Of a stretch of 64,000 bases of DNA, positions 26,845-36,455 are shown piece by piece (position 1 is the first letter of the stretch; every line of letters starts with the position of its first letter). Source of the stretch: Algibacter sp. L1A34 (GTDB taxonomy: Bacteria > Bacteroidota > Bacteroidia > Flavobacteriales > Flavobacteriaceae); assembly GCF_009796805.1 (NCBI RefSeq), contig NZ_CP047029.1, positions 2,592,001 through 2,656,000 of the forward strand. The letters run 5' to 3'. The notes beneath the pieces were generated by a model, which saw nothing but the letters and a program-made list of their open reading frames with translations, had not been told where the DNA came from and searched no databases. The translations under genes were made by a program, and so were the position numbers.

Positions 26845-28338
26845 TTAAATCAAATTAGCGTTGAAATTTATAATACTTTCTTTAATATTATGCGTCCTTA
26901 TGTAGTTTAAGTATTTTAAATATTTTGTAGTAAAAAGTATATTCGAACTTAAATCTTTAAAAATAGATTTTATTTCTAAAAATTTAAGAGGGTGTTGTTG
27001 TGAGAGCGCCGACATTCTAATTAATGTATTACTAATAGAATCCTCAATGTTATAATGGTTTCCTTGATCGTCGATACCGTCATTATATTTACACCATGCA
27101 GCTATAATAAAGGCTATTCTGTTAAATGCATTTTCTTCTTCTTTAAGTTGAATATTTAAAGTTGATAAAATAAATATCGGAATTTTTGCCGAACTTTCAC
27201 TGCAAATCCTAGACAAGCTATCATTTATATTTGGGTTTTTAAATCTAGAAATTAGTGTAGTTTTGTATTCTGCTATATCTATTTTTTTTGCTTTAACTAA
27301 AATTGGAGCAACCTCAAGATCCATGAAATTTTCTAGAAACAGCATAAAGTCAGTGTCATTGGCTGCTTCTTGCACAGTTTTATAGCCATGCAATGTACCT
27401 AAAATACCTAAAACACTATGCCCGGCATTTAAAAGCTGTAATTTCATGTTTTGGTAAGGCGCAATATTTTTTACAAATTGAACACCTACTTTTTCCCAAT
27501 TTGGTTTTTCGTTATAAAAATTATCTTCAATAACCCATTCTGTGAAAGATTCGCAAACCACAGGCCATTGGTCTTCTATAAAAAAATCGTTTTTTAAAGT
27601 ATCAAGATCTTTATGGTGCGTTAAAGGTGTAATCCTATCCACCATTGTATTTGGGAAAGTGGTATTGTTTTTTAGCCAAGGCAATAAATCTGGTTCGTTT
27701 TTTTCTACATAATTTAAAAACGACTGTTTCATGGTATCCCCATTATTTTTTATGTTGTCGCAAGATAGAATAGTGCAACCTAGCAATCCACGAAGTTTTC
27801 GTAATTTAAAAGCTTGTGTTAAATAGCCAAAAACAGTTTTTGGATTAAAAGGATTAACAATATCTTCGGCAACTGCTGGGTGTTTTTGGTTGAATTCACC
27901 TGTTATTTCATTTAAATGGTAGCCATCTTCAGCAATAGTAAGCGATATAATTTTAATATCTGGGTTAGCTAAACGTTCTATAACCGCCATTGGGTTTTCT
28001 GGCCCAAAAAAATACTCGATAATAGAACCTATTATTTTAGGTTTATGTAAACTGGTGGCATCTTTTGTAATTAAGGTGTAAAACCCATCTTGATCCTTTA
28101 AAACATTGTATGTTTTTCGATCAGAATCTAATAAGTCAATACCGCAAATACCGTAATTTAATTCATGATGTTTTTCAATTAAATCGTGCATGTAATTTGC
28201 TTGGTGAGAACGATGAAAATTGCTTACTCCAATATGTGCAATACTCGTTTTAACTTGATCTCTGTCAAACAAAGGTGTAGAGGCGTTTTCTTTTATCGCT
28301 TCTAGATTTTCCATGTTTAAATATAAAGAATTCGGCAT
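26845..28338 (-). CDS. Mannitol dehydrogenase family protein, copy 2
   Basis: Second long-chain polyol dehydrogenase (497 residues), collinear with copy 1 along its length but clearly diverged. The catalytic K299, N304 and H307 lie in KLQLLNAGH; GVSNFHRSH replaces GIGGFHRSH, losing part of the glycine-rich motif, and FPNTMVDRITP is kept. It is transcribed convergently to the operon and divergently from the Nudix-like regulator. Two paralogues suggest two polyols, or two cofactor preferences, handled by one locus. An internal ATG at codon 9 could be the true start. Confidence 0.87.
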   Translation of the reverse strand: MPNSLYLNMENLEAIKENASTPLFDRDQVKTSIAHIGVSNFHRSHQANYMHDLIEKHHELNYGICGIDLLDSDRKTYNVLKDQDGFYTLITKDATSLHKPKIIGSIIEYFFGPENPMAVIERLANPDIKIISLTIAEDGYHLNEITGEFNQKHPAVAEDIVNPFNPKTVFGYLTQAFKLRKLRGLLGCTILSCDNIKNNGDTMKQSFLNYVEKNEPDLLPWLKNNTTFPNTMVDRITPLTHHKDLDTLKNDFFIEDQWPVVCESFTEWVIEDNFYNEKPNWEKVGVQFVKNIAPYQNMKLQLLNAGHSVLGILGTLHGYKTVQEAANDTDFMLFLENFMDLEVAPILVKAKKIDIAEYKTTLISRFKNPNINDSLSRICSESSAKIPIFILSTLNIQLKEEENAFNRIAFIIAAWCKYNDGIDDQGNHYNIEDSISNTLIRMSALSQQHPLKFLEIKSIFKDLSSNILFTTKYLKYLNYIRTHNIKESIINFNANLI

Positions 28339-28489
28339 GTTGTTGTTGGTATTGTCTAAGCGTTTAAAATCTTTTTAAATTTACATAAAAAAATATTGAT
28401 TTACATTGAAAATTTGCGGTTTCATTGTATATTACAGAATAAGAAAATGTTTTATTGTTTTTTTATTTTAGAATTTTTGAAGATGAAAA

Positions 28490-29215
28490 ATGGATTTTAG
28501 GAAGCGAGATAATGTATCTGTAGATTGTGTGATTTTCGGGTTGAATGAGGATGGTTTAAACGTTTTATTACGAAAACGAACACTTAATATGTTTGATGAA
28601 GATTATCCGGTAATTGATGACTGGATGCTTACTGGTGGCCGAGTTTTTATTAGTAAAACTTTGGAAGAATCTGCTAATATTATTTTTAAAGGTATAACAG
28701 GCTATAATGAGTTTAATAGAACTCAATTTAGAACATACGGAAATCCAACACGGTTAAAATCTGATAAAGATTTACTTTGGGTACGCAGTCATGGAGTAAA
28801 AACGCAATCGATGACGATTGCCTATTATTTTGCACAACCAATGGATTGTATTGAGGCTAATGAAAAAGAATTTAAATGGTTTTTTATCGATGCTTTGCCA
28901 GAGTTAGGCTTCGATCATAGTAAAATTATAAAAGACGCACATGAGGATTTGCAACAAAAAATTATGGTAGAGCCTATAATTTTTGACTTAATGCCTGATA
29001 AATTTACTTTAAATGAATTGCAATTTGCTTTTGAATCAGTTTTGGAAATTGAGTTGGATAATCGGAATTTCAGAAAAAAAGTATTAAAAAAAATATATAT
29101 CGTTCCACTTAATGAAACTAAAAAAGGAACGGCTAAAAAACCATCTAAATTATATGTTTTTAGCCGTGATGTGTATGATAAAGTCTCCGAAAAGGATTTT
29201 ATCGTTAATGTATAA
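28490..29215 (+). CDS. Nudix-like winged-helix transcriptional regulator (NrtR/AraR type)
   Basis: A protein of 241 residues. An N-terminal Nudix-fold domain (about 1-145, starting VDCVIFGLNEDGLNVLLRKR) is followed by a C-terminal winged helix (about 155-235, with LNELQFAFESVLEIELDNRNFRKKVLKK). The Nudix box is degenerate: after GGRVF the glutamates expected in REUXEE are absent, so it should sense a ligand rather than hydrolyse one. Regulators of this build control NAD and sugar genes in Bacteroidota. Its position makes it the best local candidate to bind the two AACGT-N7-ACGTT operators. Confidence 0.82.
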   Translation: MDFRKRDNVSVDCVIFGLNEDGLNVLLRKRTLNMFDEDYPVIDDWMLTGGRVFISKTLEESANIIFKGITGYNEFNRTQFRTYGNPTRLKSDKDLLWVRSHGVKTQSMTIAYYFAQPMDCIEANEKEFKWFFIDALPELGFDHSKIIKDAHEDLQQKIMVEPIIFDLMPDKFTLNELQFAFESVLEIELDNRNFRKKVLKKIYIVPLNETKKGTAKKPSKLYVFSRDVYDKVSEKDFIVNV

Positions 29216-29235
29216 TCCTTGTTTATTTTAAAATA

Positions 29236-29682
29236 TTACTTTTTTTGTTCATGTTTACGTTTTTTGTATTCATCAAAAAGCTTTCGGTTAAAATCGTCTT
29301 CGGTGGCTTTAAGTAATATAATTTTTCTGGGCGAAATAATTTTTTTTAAATTAACAATTAGATTTACACGCTCCGTGTGTAACTTATCTTCAGCTTCTAC
29401 AAATTTATCTAATAATTCTTTAGCTTTTTCATCGGTTATAGTTGTAGCGTTTTCTTTTATTTCTTTTCGAATAGCGCGCATGTCTTCATATTTACATTTT
29501 CTCGAGTTTTCATCGTATGTATTATAAATAGGCCAAAATGCTTGAGCTTCTTTAGCTGTTAGGTCTAATTTTTCTGTAATAAAAGAGACCTTTAGAGCTT
29601 GTATGCGTTCTCGATCTTTATGTTGTGCAAATACACTTACTGTAAATAAGAGTATAAATAGGGTTGAAATATATGTTTTCAT
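29236..29682 (-). CDS. Spy/LTxxQ-like secreted helical protein of ECF module 2
   Basis: A protein of 148 residues with a signal peptide (1-19, ending VFAQ), then a charged helical domain. It contains KLDLTAKEAQAFWPIYNTYDEN (about 36-57), an LTxxQ-like signature, and ends in KRKHEQKK. Flavobacterial members are often annotated as sensors of ECF sigma factors because of this gene order. It would act in the periplasm. It is the last gene of the minus-strand sigma/membrane protein/sensor unit and mirrors the first module at 10.2-11.7 kb. Confidence 0.72.
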   Translation of the reverse strand: MKTYISTLFILLFTVSVFAQHKDRERIQALKVSFITEKLDLTAKEAQAFWPIYNTYDENSRKCKYEDMRAIRKEIKENATTITDEKAKELLDKFVEAEDKLHTERVNLIVNLKKIISPRKIILLKATEDDFNRKLFDEYKKRKHEQKK

Positions 29683-29687
29683 ATTTT

Positions 29688-30185
29688 TTATTTTATAATT
29701 AAATCTTCCATGGACGCGTTTTCTAAAAAATAACCTTCCATAGCTTCGTCTGTAAATTCTAAATACTCAAAGTCTTCTTCCGAAATATCGTCCACTAATA
29801 ATAGAGTAGCAATTTCGTAAGAGCCTACATTTTCATCTAAAATATAATTCTCGACAGTATCAATGTCTAAAGAATCCCAATTTGTTTGTTTTTCAAAAAT
29901 TGAAAGATTGAACAGTAATAAAACTGCTGCAGCAATACTCGAAATGTAAAGTAGATTCTTTCTGTTGAATAAAGGAATTACTTTAGTCGTTTTTTGTTCT
30001 GAAACTTTATTTAAAATACTGTTTTCTAAAGAATCAAAATAACCTTCTGGAGCTTTAAAACCAGAATCCCTAGCTACTTCATTAAGCTTTATTTCGGCCA
30101 TAAAACGATCTTCAAGATTATCGAAATAATCTTTCGGAGCTTTTAAGCCTGAGTTAGTTATGTTATGTATTTTATTTGTTTTCAT
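29688..30185 (-). CDS. Single-pass membrane protein of ECF module 2, possible anti-sigma factor
   Basis: A protein of 165 residues. The cytoplasmic N-terminal part has two copies of a short motif (LKAPKDYFDNLEDRFM and FKAPEGYFDSLENSIL), one membrane helix follows at about 85-103 (LLYISSIAAAVLLLFNLSIF), and the outer tail is acidic. No zinc anti-sigma signature is seen. The gene is 33 bases downstream of the ECF sigma gene and 5 bases upstream of the LTxxQ-like gene. An anti-sigma role is inferred from this order. The duplicated GYFDSLE-type motif is a feature of many flavobacterial proteins in this position. Confidence 0.68.
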   Translation of the reverse strand: MKTNKIHNITNSGLKAPKDYFDNLEDRFMAEIKLNEVARDSGFKAPEGYFDSLENSILNKVSEQKTTKVIPLFNRKNLLYISSIAAAVLLLFNLSIFEKQTNWDSLDIDTVENYILDENVGSYEIATLLLVDDISEEDFEYLEFTDEAMEGYFLENASMEDLIIK

Positions 30186-30218
30186 CTTACTATTAAGACT
30201 TGTATTTTTTTAAAAGGT

Positions 30219-30788
30219 TTAATCTTGTGTTAAAAAGGTTTCAATTTTTTTTACAGCTAAATGATACGATGCTTTTAGCGCACCTTCACTTGTTTCTAAA
30301 ATTTCCGACATATCTTTATATTTTATATCTTCAAAATATTTCATATTAAATACTAATCGCTGCTTTTCTGGTAGCGTAGCAATGGCTTGTTGTAATTTTA
30401 ATTGAATGGCATCTCCTTCAAAATACACATCGGATGTTAAGTTATTAATGACTAATTGCTGTACTTCTTCGTTGCTAGTTTGTAAACGTTTTGCATTTTT
30501 ATTGATAAACGTGATAGATTCGTTTGTTGCTATACGATACATCCAAGAGAATAGTTTACTGTCGCCTTTAAAGTTATCTATATTTTTAAAGATTTTAATA
30601 AATGTATTTTGCAACACATCATCAGTATCATCATGCGATTTTACAATATTTCGAATATGCCAATATAAGCGTTCTTTATATAGCGTTATCAATGCTCTAA
30701 AGGCTGCTTCTTTATGGGTTTCCGATTTTAATTGCTCAATGAGCTGTACTTCGTCCGTCACTAAAACTTCTTTATTTTTTAGACTCAT
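30219..30788 (-). CDS. ECF-type RNA polymerase sigma factor (module 2)
   Basis: ECF sigma factor of 189 residues. Region 2 lies at about 25-100, with DDTDDVLQNTFIKIFKNIDNF and SKLFSWMYRIATNESITFINK. Region 4 lies at about 130-185, with LPEKQRLVFNMKYFEDIKYKDMSEIL and TSEGALKASYHLAVKKIE. It leads a three-gene unit on the minus strand. A perfect 15-bp direct repeat flanks the gene, 9 bases before its ATG and overlapping its stop codon, and could be a regulatory site. It is distinct from the module 1 sigma factor; identity between them is limited to family motifs. Confidence 0.92.
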   Translation of the reverse strand: MSLKNKEVLVTDEVQLIEQLKSETHKEAAFRALITLYKERLYWHIRNIVKSHDDTDDVLQNTFIKIFKNIDNFKGDSKLFSWMYRIATNESITFINKNAKRLQTSNEEVQQLVINNLTSDVYFEGDAIQLKLQQAIATLPEKQRLVFNMKYFEDIKYKDMSEILETSEGALKASYHLAVKKIETFLTQD

Positions 30789-31000
30789 AAATATACAAAA
30801 GGTTTAATCTTAAATGTTTAAATTTTATTAAAAACATAACCAATTGATCTTTAGTTTTTTATTGTTTAAATAATCGATAAAAAGCATATAAATTAGATTA
30901 AATGCATTAATTTTATTGTTTATAAGAGAATTTATTATAAATTTGTTGCAGAAACCTACTTAAGTTGTTAGTCGTCCCCAAGTCTAACTATAAGCTTACA

Positions 31001-31037
31001 AAAAAAGGATAGAAACCCCAAGTCTCTATCCTTTTTA
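31001..31037 (-). terminator. Terminator of the ABC exporter gene (31-33 kb)
   Basis: GGATAGA pairs with TCTATCC, extended by the flanking A7 and T5 runs. It lies 22 bases after the minus-strand stop at 31059. Confidence 0.85.
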
Positions 31038-31058
31038 TATTTTATAACGTTGAAGTAT

Positions 31059-32888
31059 TTATTCGAAACTTTGCATATCTACAAGTTTTTTATAAACACC
31101 ATTTTTATCAATAAGCTCTTGATGTTTGCCTTGTTCTACAATTTCACCTTTATTTAAAACAACAATATTATCAGCATTTTGAATGGTTGAAAGTCTATGA
31201 GCTATTACAATGGACGTTCTATTTTTCATCATGTTTTCTAATGCAACTTGAACTATACGTTCACTTTCTGTATCTAGAGCAGATGTTGCTTCGTCTAAAA
31301 TCATAATTGGTGGACTTTTAAGAACAGCTCGAGCGATGCTTAAACGTTGCTTTTGTCCGCCAGATAGTTTCCCTCCAGCATCGCCAATATTGGTTTGAAT
31401 ACCTTCTGGTAAATCTTTAACAAATTCCCATGCATTGGCAATTTTTAAGGCTTCGATTACGTCTTCATCCGTTGCTTCTTGTTTTCCTAATTTTAGATTG
31501 TTAACAATAGTGTCGTTAAATAAAATAGCGTCTTGTGTTACAATACCTAGTTGCGCACGTAGAGTGCTTGTTTTTAAATTAATAATATTGATGCCGTCAA
31601 TTAAGATTTCTCCTTTGTTAACGTCGTAAAAACGTGTAATAAGGTTTGCTATTGTAGATTTTCCACTACCAGATTGCCCAACTAAAGCTACTGTTTTTCC
31701 TTTTGAAACAGTTAATGAGAAATCTTTCAAAACATAATCATTTTTATATTTGAAAGAAATGTTTTTGAATTCGATTTCTGAATCGAAACTTGCTTTTTCA
31801 AGCGCATTTTCTTTATCTTTTAGGGGGTTGGGAGCATCCACGATTTCTTGAATACGTTCTGCTGCAGCATTACCTTGTTTAAGATTGAAAAGTCCTCTTG
31901 AAATGGCTTTGGCCGGAACTAAAATATTGTAAGCAAGACCCATATATGCTATAAAAGAACTTCCGTCAAGCGTTTTATCGACTAGAACTAATTGTCCGCC
32001 ATACCATAATAGAATAGAGATAACTAATATTCCTAAAAATTCGCTTGCAGGCGATGCTAAATTTTGACGGTTTAATAATTTATTAGAAAAGTGGTAAAAC
32101 CTTCCTGTAGATTCAGAAAATTTATCATAAAATTCACTTTCCGCATTAAAACCTTTAATAATGCGTAATCCGGTTAAGGTTTCTTCTAAAGTAGATAGGG
32201 TTAAGCCTTGTTCTTTTTGAACACGATCTGATTTTCGTTTTAAACTTTTTCCTATTTTTGAAATAACCAATCCTGAAAGTGGAATGAAGATAAATACAAA
32301 AATGGTTAACTTTACACTTATTAAAAGCATCATTACAATAGTGAAAATAATGGTAAGTGGTTCACGAACAATAAGCTCTAAGGCAGGAAGCATCGAGTAT
32401 TGTAAGGTGGAAACATCTGCAGTAACACGCGTCATAATATCTCCTTTTTTCTGTTCGGAAAAATAGGACAGTGGTAATTCTACAGTTTTTTTGTATACGG
32501 TATTTCTAATATCTCTAACTACACCATTACGTAAAAACACCATAAAATAATTTGCTAAATAGCCAAATAGGTTTTTTAGTAGAAACAAAACTACAATTAA
32601 ACCAACTACAATAAGTAGTGCTTTTTGCGGATCATTATCTGTGTGTAAGTTTACTTGATAAGCTAGGTAATCCTTGAAGAAATCTTTTAAGCTAGAAATC
32701 CCTTTGTAGATAGGTTTTACAATAGGTTTCATTTTGTCTTTTGTTCCAAACAAAATGTCTAGCATAGGGATTAATGCTATAAAAGATAGTGCCCCAAATA
32801 AAGCATAAAACACATTAGCGATAATGTGTCCTATGGCAAAATTCTTATATGGTTTGGCATACCGAAGTATGTTATAAAAATGATTCAT
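31059..32888 (-). CDS. ABC transporter, fused membrane and ATPase domains (MsbA-like)
   Basis: Half-size exporter of 609 residues. The membrane domain (about 1-350, six helices) precedes the ATPase with Walker A GQSGSGKST, signature LSGGQKQR and Walker B MILDEATSALD. It works as a homodimer. Similarity to MsbA and lipid or drug exporters is general, and the cargo cannot be read from sequence. It ends a minus-strand cluster of mutase, glycosyltransferase and DUF4199 genes, so a lipid-linked glycan or lipid cargo is plausible. It starts 34 bases after the mutase stop. Confidence 0.9.
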   Translation of the reverse strand: MNHFYNILRYAKPYKNFAIGHIIANVFYALFGALSFIALIPMLDILFGTKDKMKPIVKPIYKGISSLKDFFKDYLAYQVNLHTDNDPQKALLIVVGLIVVLFLLKNLFGYLANYFMVFLRNGVVRDIRNTVYKKTVELPLSYFSEQKKGDIMTRVTADVSTLQYSMLPALELIVREPLTIIFTIVMMLLISVKLTIFVFIFIPLSGLVISKIGKSLKRKSDRVQKEQGLTLSTLEETLTGLRIIKGFNAESEFYDKFSESTGRFYHFSNKLLNRQNLASPASEFLGILVISILLWYGGQLVLVDKTLDGSSFIAYMGLAYNILVPAKAISRGLFNLKQGNAAAERIQEIVDAPNPLKDKENALEKASFDSEIEFKNISFKYKNDYVLKDFSLTVSKGKTVALVGQSGSGKSTIANLITRFYDVNKGEILIDGINIINLKTSTLRAQLGIVTQDAILFNDTIVNNLKLGKQEATDEDVIEALKIANAWEFVKDLPEGIQTNIGDAGGKLSGGQKQRLSIARAVLKSPPIMILDEATSALDTESERIVQVALENMMKNRTSIVIAHRLSTIQNADNIVVLNKGEIVEQGKHQELIDKNGVYKKLVDMQSFE

Positions 32889-32922
32889 CTAAATTGATGC
32901 TTATTTTAAGTTATTTGAAACT

Positions 32923-34653
32923 CTAAATGAGATTCATACTTTTTAAGATGTCTTCCGCTTTAGCGTCAAGTGAAGCTTCTGTAGCTTTAAAATCTTCTAC
33001 ATTAGATAATTTAGTGTTTACACTTACGTAGAATTTTATTTTTGGTTCTGTTCCACTTGGGCGTAATGCTACTTGGCTACCATCTTCAGTATAATAAATT
33101 AACACGTTAGATTTTGGTACATCAATAGTTGTTTCTTCTCCTGTAGCCATGTTTTTTGCTATAGAAGAATCGTAATCTTCAATTTTAATAACTTTAGATT
33201 CGTTAACAACTGTAAATGGTTTTTGGCGCGCATCAATCATCATTTGTTTGATTTCTTCGGCACCTTGGATTCCTTTTTTAGTTAATGAAATTAATTTTTC
33301 TTTATAAAAACCGTGTTCGGTGTAAAGTTTAATTAATTCATTAAAGAAAGAGCTTCCATTAGATTTTGTTATTGCTGCAATTTGGCAAGCTAATAGAGTA
33401 GAGGTTACGGCATCTTTATCGCGAACAAAATCGCCAACCATAAAACCGAAACTTTCTTCTCCACCACCAATAAAGTCTAATTCAGGAAAATCATGAATTA
33501 ATTTTGCAATCCATTTAAAACCAGTAAGTACAATTTTACTTTCAACACCATAAGATTCTGCAAGTTTGGTAAGCATTGGTGTAGAAACTATAGTAGATGC
33601 AATAAATTCTTTGCCTTTAATTCTGTCTTCTGCTTTCCATTCTTTAAGTAGAAAATCGGTCATCATTAACATGGTTTGATTTCCGTTTAGTAATTGTAAA
33701 TCACCATCAGAATTTCGAACAGCAACACCTAAACGATCACAATCAGGGTCGGTACCAATAACGATATCGGCATTTACTTTATCTGCTAATTCTAAAGCCA
33801 TTTTTAAAGCCGCTGGTTCTTCTGGGTTAGGCGATTTTACCGTTGGAAAGTCGCCATCTGGTACTTCTTGTTCTTTTACAATATGTACATTTTTAAACCC
33901 GGCACGCTTTAACGTTTCAGGAACGGCAGTAATAGAAGTTCCGTGTAAAGATGTAAATACAATTGTTAAATCGTCTTTTGCAGCTTGTGTTGCTCCAACA
34001 GAACCATTTTTAACAGATGCATCGATAAAAACATCATCAACATCTTTTCCTATATATTCAATTAAATCGTTGTTTGCTTCAAACTTAATATCAGCATAAT
34101 CTAAATTATTAATTAGGTTAATTACACCACCATCATGCGGAGGTACTAATTGTCCGCCATCTTGCCAGTATACTTTGTAGCCATTGTATTCTGGTGGGTT
34201 GTGAGATGCCGTTAAAACAATACCACAATGGCAGTTTAAATGTTTTACAGCAAAAGATAATTCTGGTGTAGCTCGTAAATCTTCGAATAAATAAACTTTA
34301 ATACCATTTGCAGAAAATACATCGGCAACTAATTTTGCTAATGATTTACTATTGTGTCTACAATCGTAAGCAATTACAGCTTTTGGTGTTTCATTTGGAA
34401 ACGATTTATGTAAATAATCGCTTAAACCTTGGGTGCTTTTCCCTAAAGTATATTTATTGATGCGGTTTGTGCCAACACCCATGATGCCACGCATACCACC
34501 TGTTCCAAATTCTAAATCTTTATAAAAGCTTTCTTGTATGTCTTTTGGATGGTTTGCAATACTATCTTTTATAGTGTTTTGCGTTTCTTCATCAAAAGCT
34601 GGAGTTAACCAGGCGTTTATTCTGTCTAAAATTTTTGGTTCAATGTGTATCAT
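32923..34653 (-). CDS. Phosphoglucomutase/phosphomannomutase family enzyme
   Basis: Interconverts hexose 1- and 6-phosphates, supplying precursors for glycans. The family motifs are complete: the phosphoserine loop [16 protein letters not shown], the metal loop [10 protein letters not shown], the sugar loop [10 protein letters not shown] and the phosphate site [12 protein letters not shown]. About 576 residues from the ATG at 34653 (MIHIEPK) is the normal length for this long subfamily. A longer frame to 34698 is less likely, since it would cover a TACTTTTG -7-like box at 34686-34693. Substrate preference, glucose or mannose, is not decided here. Confidence 0.93.
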   Translation of the reverse strand: MIHIEPKILDRINAWLTPAFDEETQNTIKDSIANHPKDIQESFYKDLEFGTGGMRGIMGVGTNRINKYTLGKSTQGLSDYLHKSFPNETPKAVIAYDCRHNSKSLAKLVADVFSANGIKVYLFEDLRATPELSFAVKHLNCHCGIVLTASHNPPEYNGYKVYWQDGGQLVPPHDGGVINLINNLDYADIKFEANNDLIEYIGKDVDDVFIDASVKNGSVGATQAAKDDLTIVFTSLHGTSITAVPETLKRAGFKNVHIVKEQEVPDGDFPTVKSPNPEEPAALKMALELADKVNADIVIGTDPDCDRLGVAVRNSDGDLQLLNGNQTMLMMTDFLLKEWKAEDRIKGKEFIASTIVSTPMLTKLAESYGVESKIVLTGFKWIAKLIHDFPELDFIGGGEESFGFMVGDFVRDKDAVTSTLLACQIAAITKSNGSSFFNELIKLYTEHGFYKEKLISLTKKGIQGAEEIKQMMIDARQKPFTVVNESKVIKIEDYDSSIAKNMATGEETTIDVPKSNVLIYYTEDGSQVALRPSGTEPKIKFYVSVNTKLSNVEDFKATEASLDAKAEDILKSMNLI

Positions 34654-34764
34654 ATATGTATAATTAGTTGTGCAACAAGTGAGAACAAAAGTAAACAATT
34701 GTTAAAGAATAATTTTTAAAAAATGGGCTATTTTGACGCCATTAAAAGTGTTTTTAACTTTTTC

Positions 34765-35724
34765 TTAATGATTAGGGCTTAAATTTATTTCATCTTTAAT
34801 TAAATAGCGTGTTTTATCAGGTCTATTTCGTAAAATAATTTCACCTAAAAAACCTGCTACAAAAAATTGCGTACCAATAATCATGGTAGAAAGTGCAATA
34901 AAAAATTGTGGACGTTGGGTAATTAATCGGCCTGTTCTATTTAACCATAATTTATCTATACCAAGGTATAGCGCAAATGCAAAACCAATGGCGAACATTA
35001 TAAAACCTAATGCACCAAACAAATGCATGGGGCGCTTTCCAAAGCGAGATAGAAACCAAATGGTTATTAAGTCGAGAAAACCATGAATAAAGCGGTCCAT
35101 CCCAAATTTGGTTTCGCCATATTTTCGAGCTTGATGTTGTACTACTTTTTCACCAATATTTGTAAAGCCTGCATTTTTTGAAAGTACAGGAATATAACGA
35201 TGCATTTCACCATTAACATCAATATTTTTAACGACTTCGTTTTTGTAAGCTTTTAAGCCACAGTTAAAATCGTTTAGTTTTACACCCGATGTTTTTCTGG
35301 CAGCCCAATTAAATAATTTTGATGGTATGTTTTTAGCAATAACAGAATCGTAACGTTTCTTTTTCCAGCCAGAAACCAAATCGTAACCATCATTTATAAT
35401 CATGCTATAAAGATCGGGGATTTCATCTGGGTTATCCTGTAAATCCGCATCCATAGTAATAATAACATCACCTTGTGCTTTTTCGAAACCCGCATGTAAA
35501 GCTTGAGATTTACCGAAATTCCTTAAAAACTGAATGCCTTTCACACTTTTATTTTGAGTTGAAAGTGCGGTAATTATTTTCCAAGAGTCATCTTTACTTC
35601 CATCATCAATAAAGATAATTTCATACGAAAGACTATGGTTTAGCATAACTTTAGCTATCCAATCGTGTAATTCGGTTAAAGAGTCTTGTTCGTTAAGTAG
35701 TGGTATAACTACTGATATATCCAT
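34765..35724 (-). CDS. Family 2 glycosyltransferase, dolichyl-phosphate-mannose-synthase-like
   Basis: Membrane-attached GT2 enzyme of 319 residues. The catalytic GT-A domain (about 1-225) has VVIPLLNEQDSL, IDDGSKDDSW and the metal motif DADLQDNP. Two C-terminal membrane helices (about 235-255 and 275-297) follow. This DPMS/GtrB-like build usually loads a sugar onto undecaprenyl phosphate for transfer across the membrane. It is 40 bases downstream of the DUF4199 gene on the same strand, with a mutase downstream. The sugar is not identifiable from sequence. Confidence 0.9.
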   Translation of the reverse strand: MDISVVIPLLNEQDSLTELHDWIAKVMLNHSLSYEIIFIDDGSKDDSWKIITALSTQNKSVKGIQFLRNFGKSQALHAGFEKAQGDVIITMDADLQDNPDEIPDLYSMIINDGYDLVSGWKKKRYDSVIAKNIPSKLFNWAARKTSGVKLNDFNCGLKAYKNEVVKNIDVNGEMHRYIPVLSKNAGFTNIGEKVVQHQARKYGETKFGMDRFIHGFLDLITIWFLSRFGKRPMHLFGALGFIMFAIGFAFALYLGIDKLWLNRTGRLITQRPQFFIALSTMIIGTQFFVAGFLGEIILRNRPDKTRYLIKDEINLSPNH

Positions 35725-35763
35725 TTATTTTTTTTCAAGTAATAAAATTCAAAAATACTGAAA

Positions 35764-36294
35764 TTATTCTGCGTCAGGAGTGTTTTTTTTCATTGCAGCA
35801 GCAACTATTAAACCAATAATACTAAACATAACTAAGTAACCGGCTAAACCTTTAGCGATGTTGGCTAAAGAATAATTGTTTTGAGCTTCCATGTTTTCTA
35901 CCGTTTGATCGATAATGTCACTTGGTGAATTAAAGCCTTCCATCATTTGTACTGTTTTTTCAATAGTAATCTCTTTTAAAACAGTTGCTGCTTCTGGATC
36001 GATAAAGTTGAATAATATATAAGAGACTAAAACACTAATTAGTAAACCTAGCGCAACAGTAATAAAATATGCAGTAAAAGCTTCTTTAAAAGTAGCGTAA
36101 CTGTTTTGAGCTTGTTTAACCTTGGCTACAGAAACAATTCCGAAAACAATAACAGCAATTAAAATGAAGGCACCTAGCCAAGTATTTGCAAGTAATTCAA
36201 TATTTACGCCGTAAGGGATTATAGTGATTAGCGCTAAAAAAGCTCCTAAATACAATCCGAAATTAGTAGCGATAGATTTTAATGTTTTTTCCAT
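35764..36294 (-). CDS. DUF4199 membrane protein
   Basis: A protein of 176 residues with four hydrophobic segments (about 12-30, 37-55, 72-95 and 147-168) and an amphipathic stretch before the last one, the pattern of DUF4199. The function is unknown. The arrangement DUF4199 then GT2 is common in flavobacteria and suggests a link to the glycosyltransferase. It leads the minus-strand cluster and is divergent from rpmE2. Confidence 0.85.
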   Translation of the reverse strand: MEKTLKSIATNFGLYLGAFLALITIIPYGVNIELLANTWLGAFILIAVIVFGIVSVAKVKQAQNSYATFKEAFTAYFITVALGLLISVLVSYILFNFIDPEAATVLKEITIEKTVQMMEGFNSPSDIIDQTVENMEAQNNYSLANIAKGLAGYLVMFSIIGLIVAAAMKKNTPDAE

Positions 36295-36388
36295 GATATT
36301 TTGATTAAATTATTTTAGTTGAATTGTTAGTGTTCAAAGATACTAAAACGTTACATTTGTAGCAGTAAAAAATAAAATGCAAAAAATA

Positions 36389-36418
36389 TTGTAAATTTAT
36401 AAAATTTACTTAAATTTG
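36389..36418 (+). promoter_or_regulatory. Promoter of rpmE2
   Basis: TTG at 36389-36391, 19 bases, TAAATTTG at 36411-36418: a near-ideal Bacteroidota housekeeping promoter 37 bases before the ATG. Confidence 0.78.
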
Positions 36419-36455
36419 CACTTCCAAAATTGAAAAGAATAAAAAGCATTTAGCG

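Noticed and set aside
30977-31026. Direct repeat CCCCAAGTCT, two copies exactly 40 bp apart before the exporter terminator
   Set aside because: Only ten bases long, with one copy in the terminator loop and no link to a start site; probably chance.
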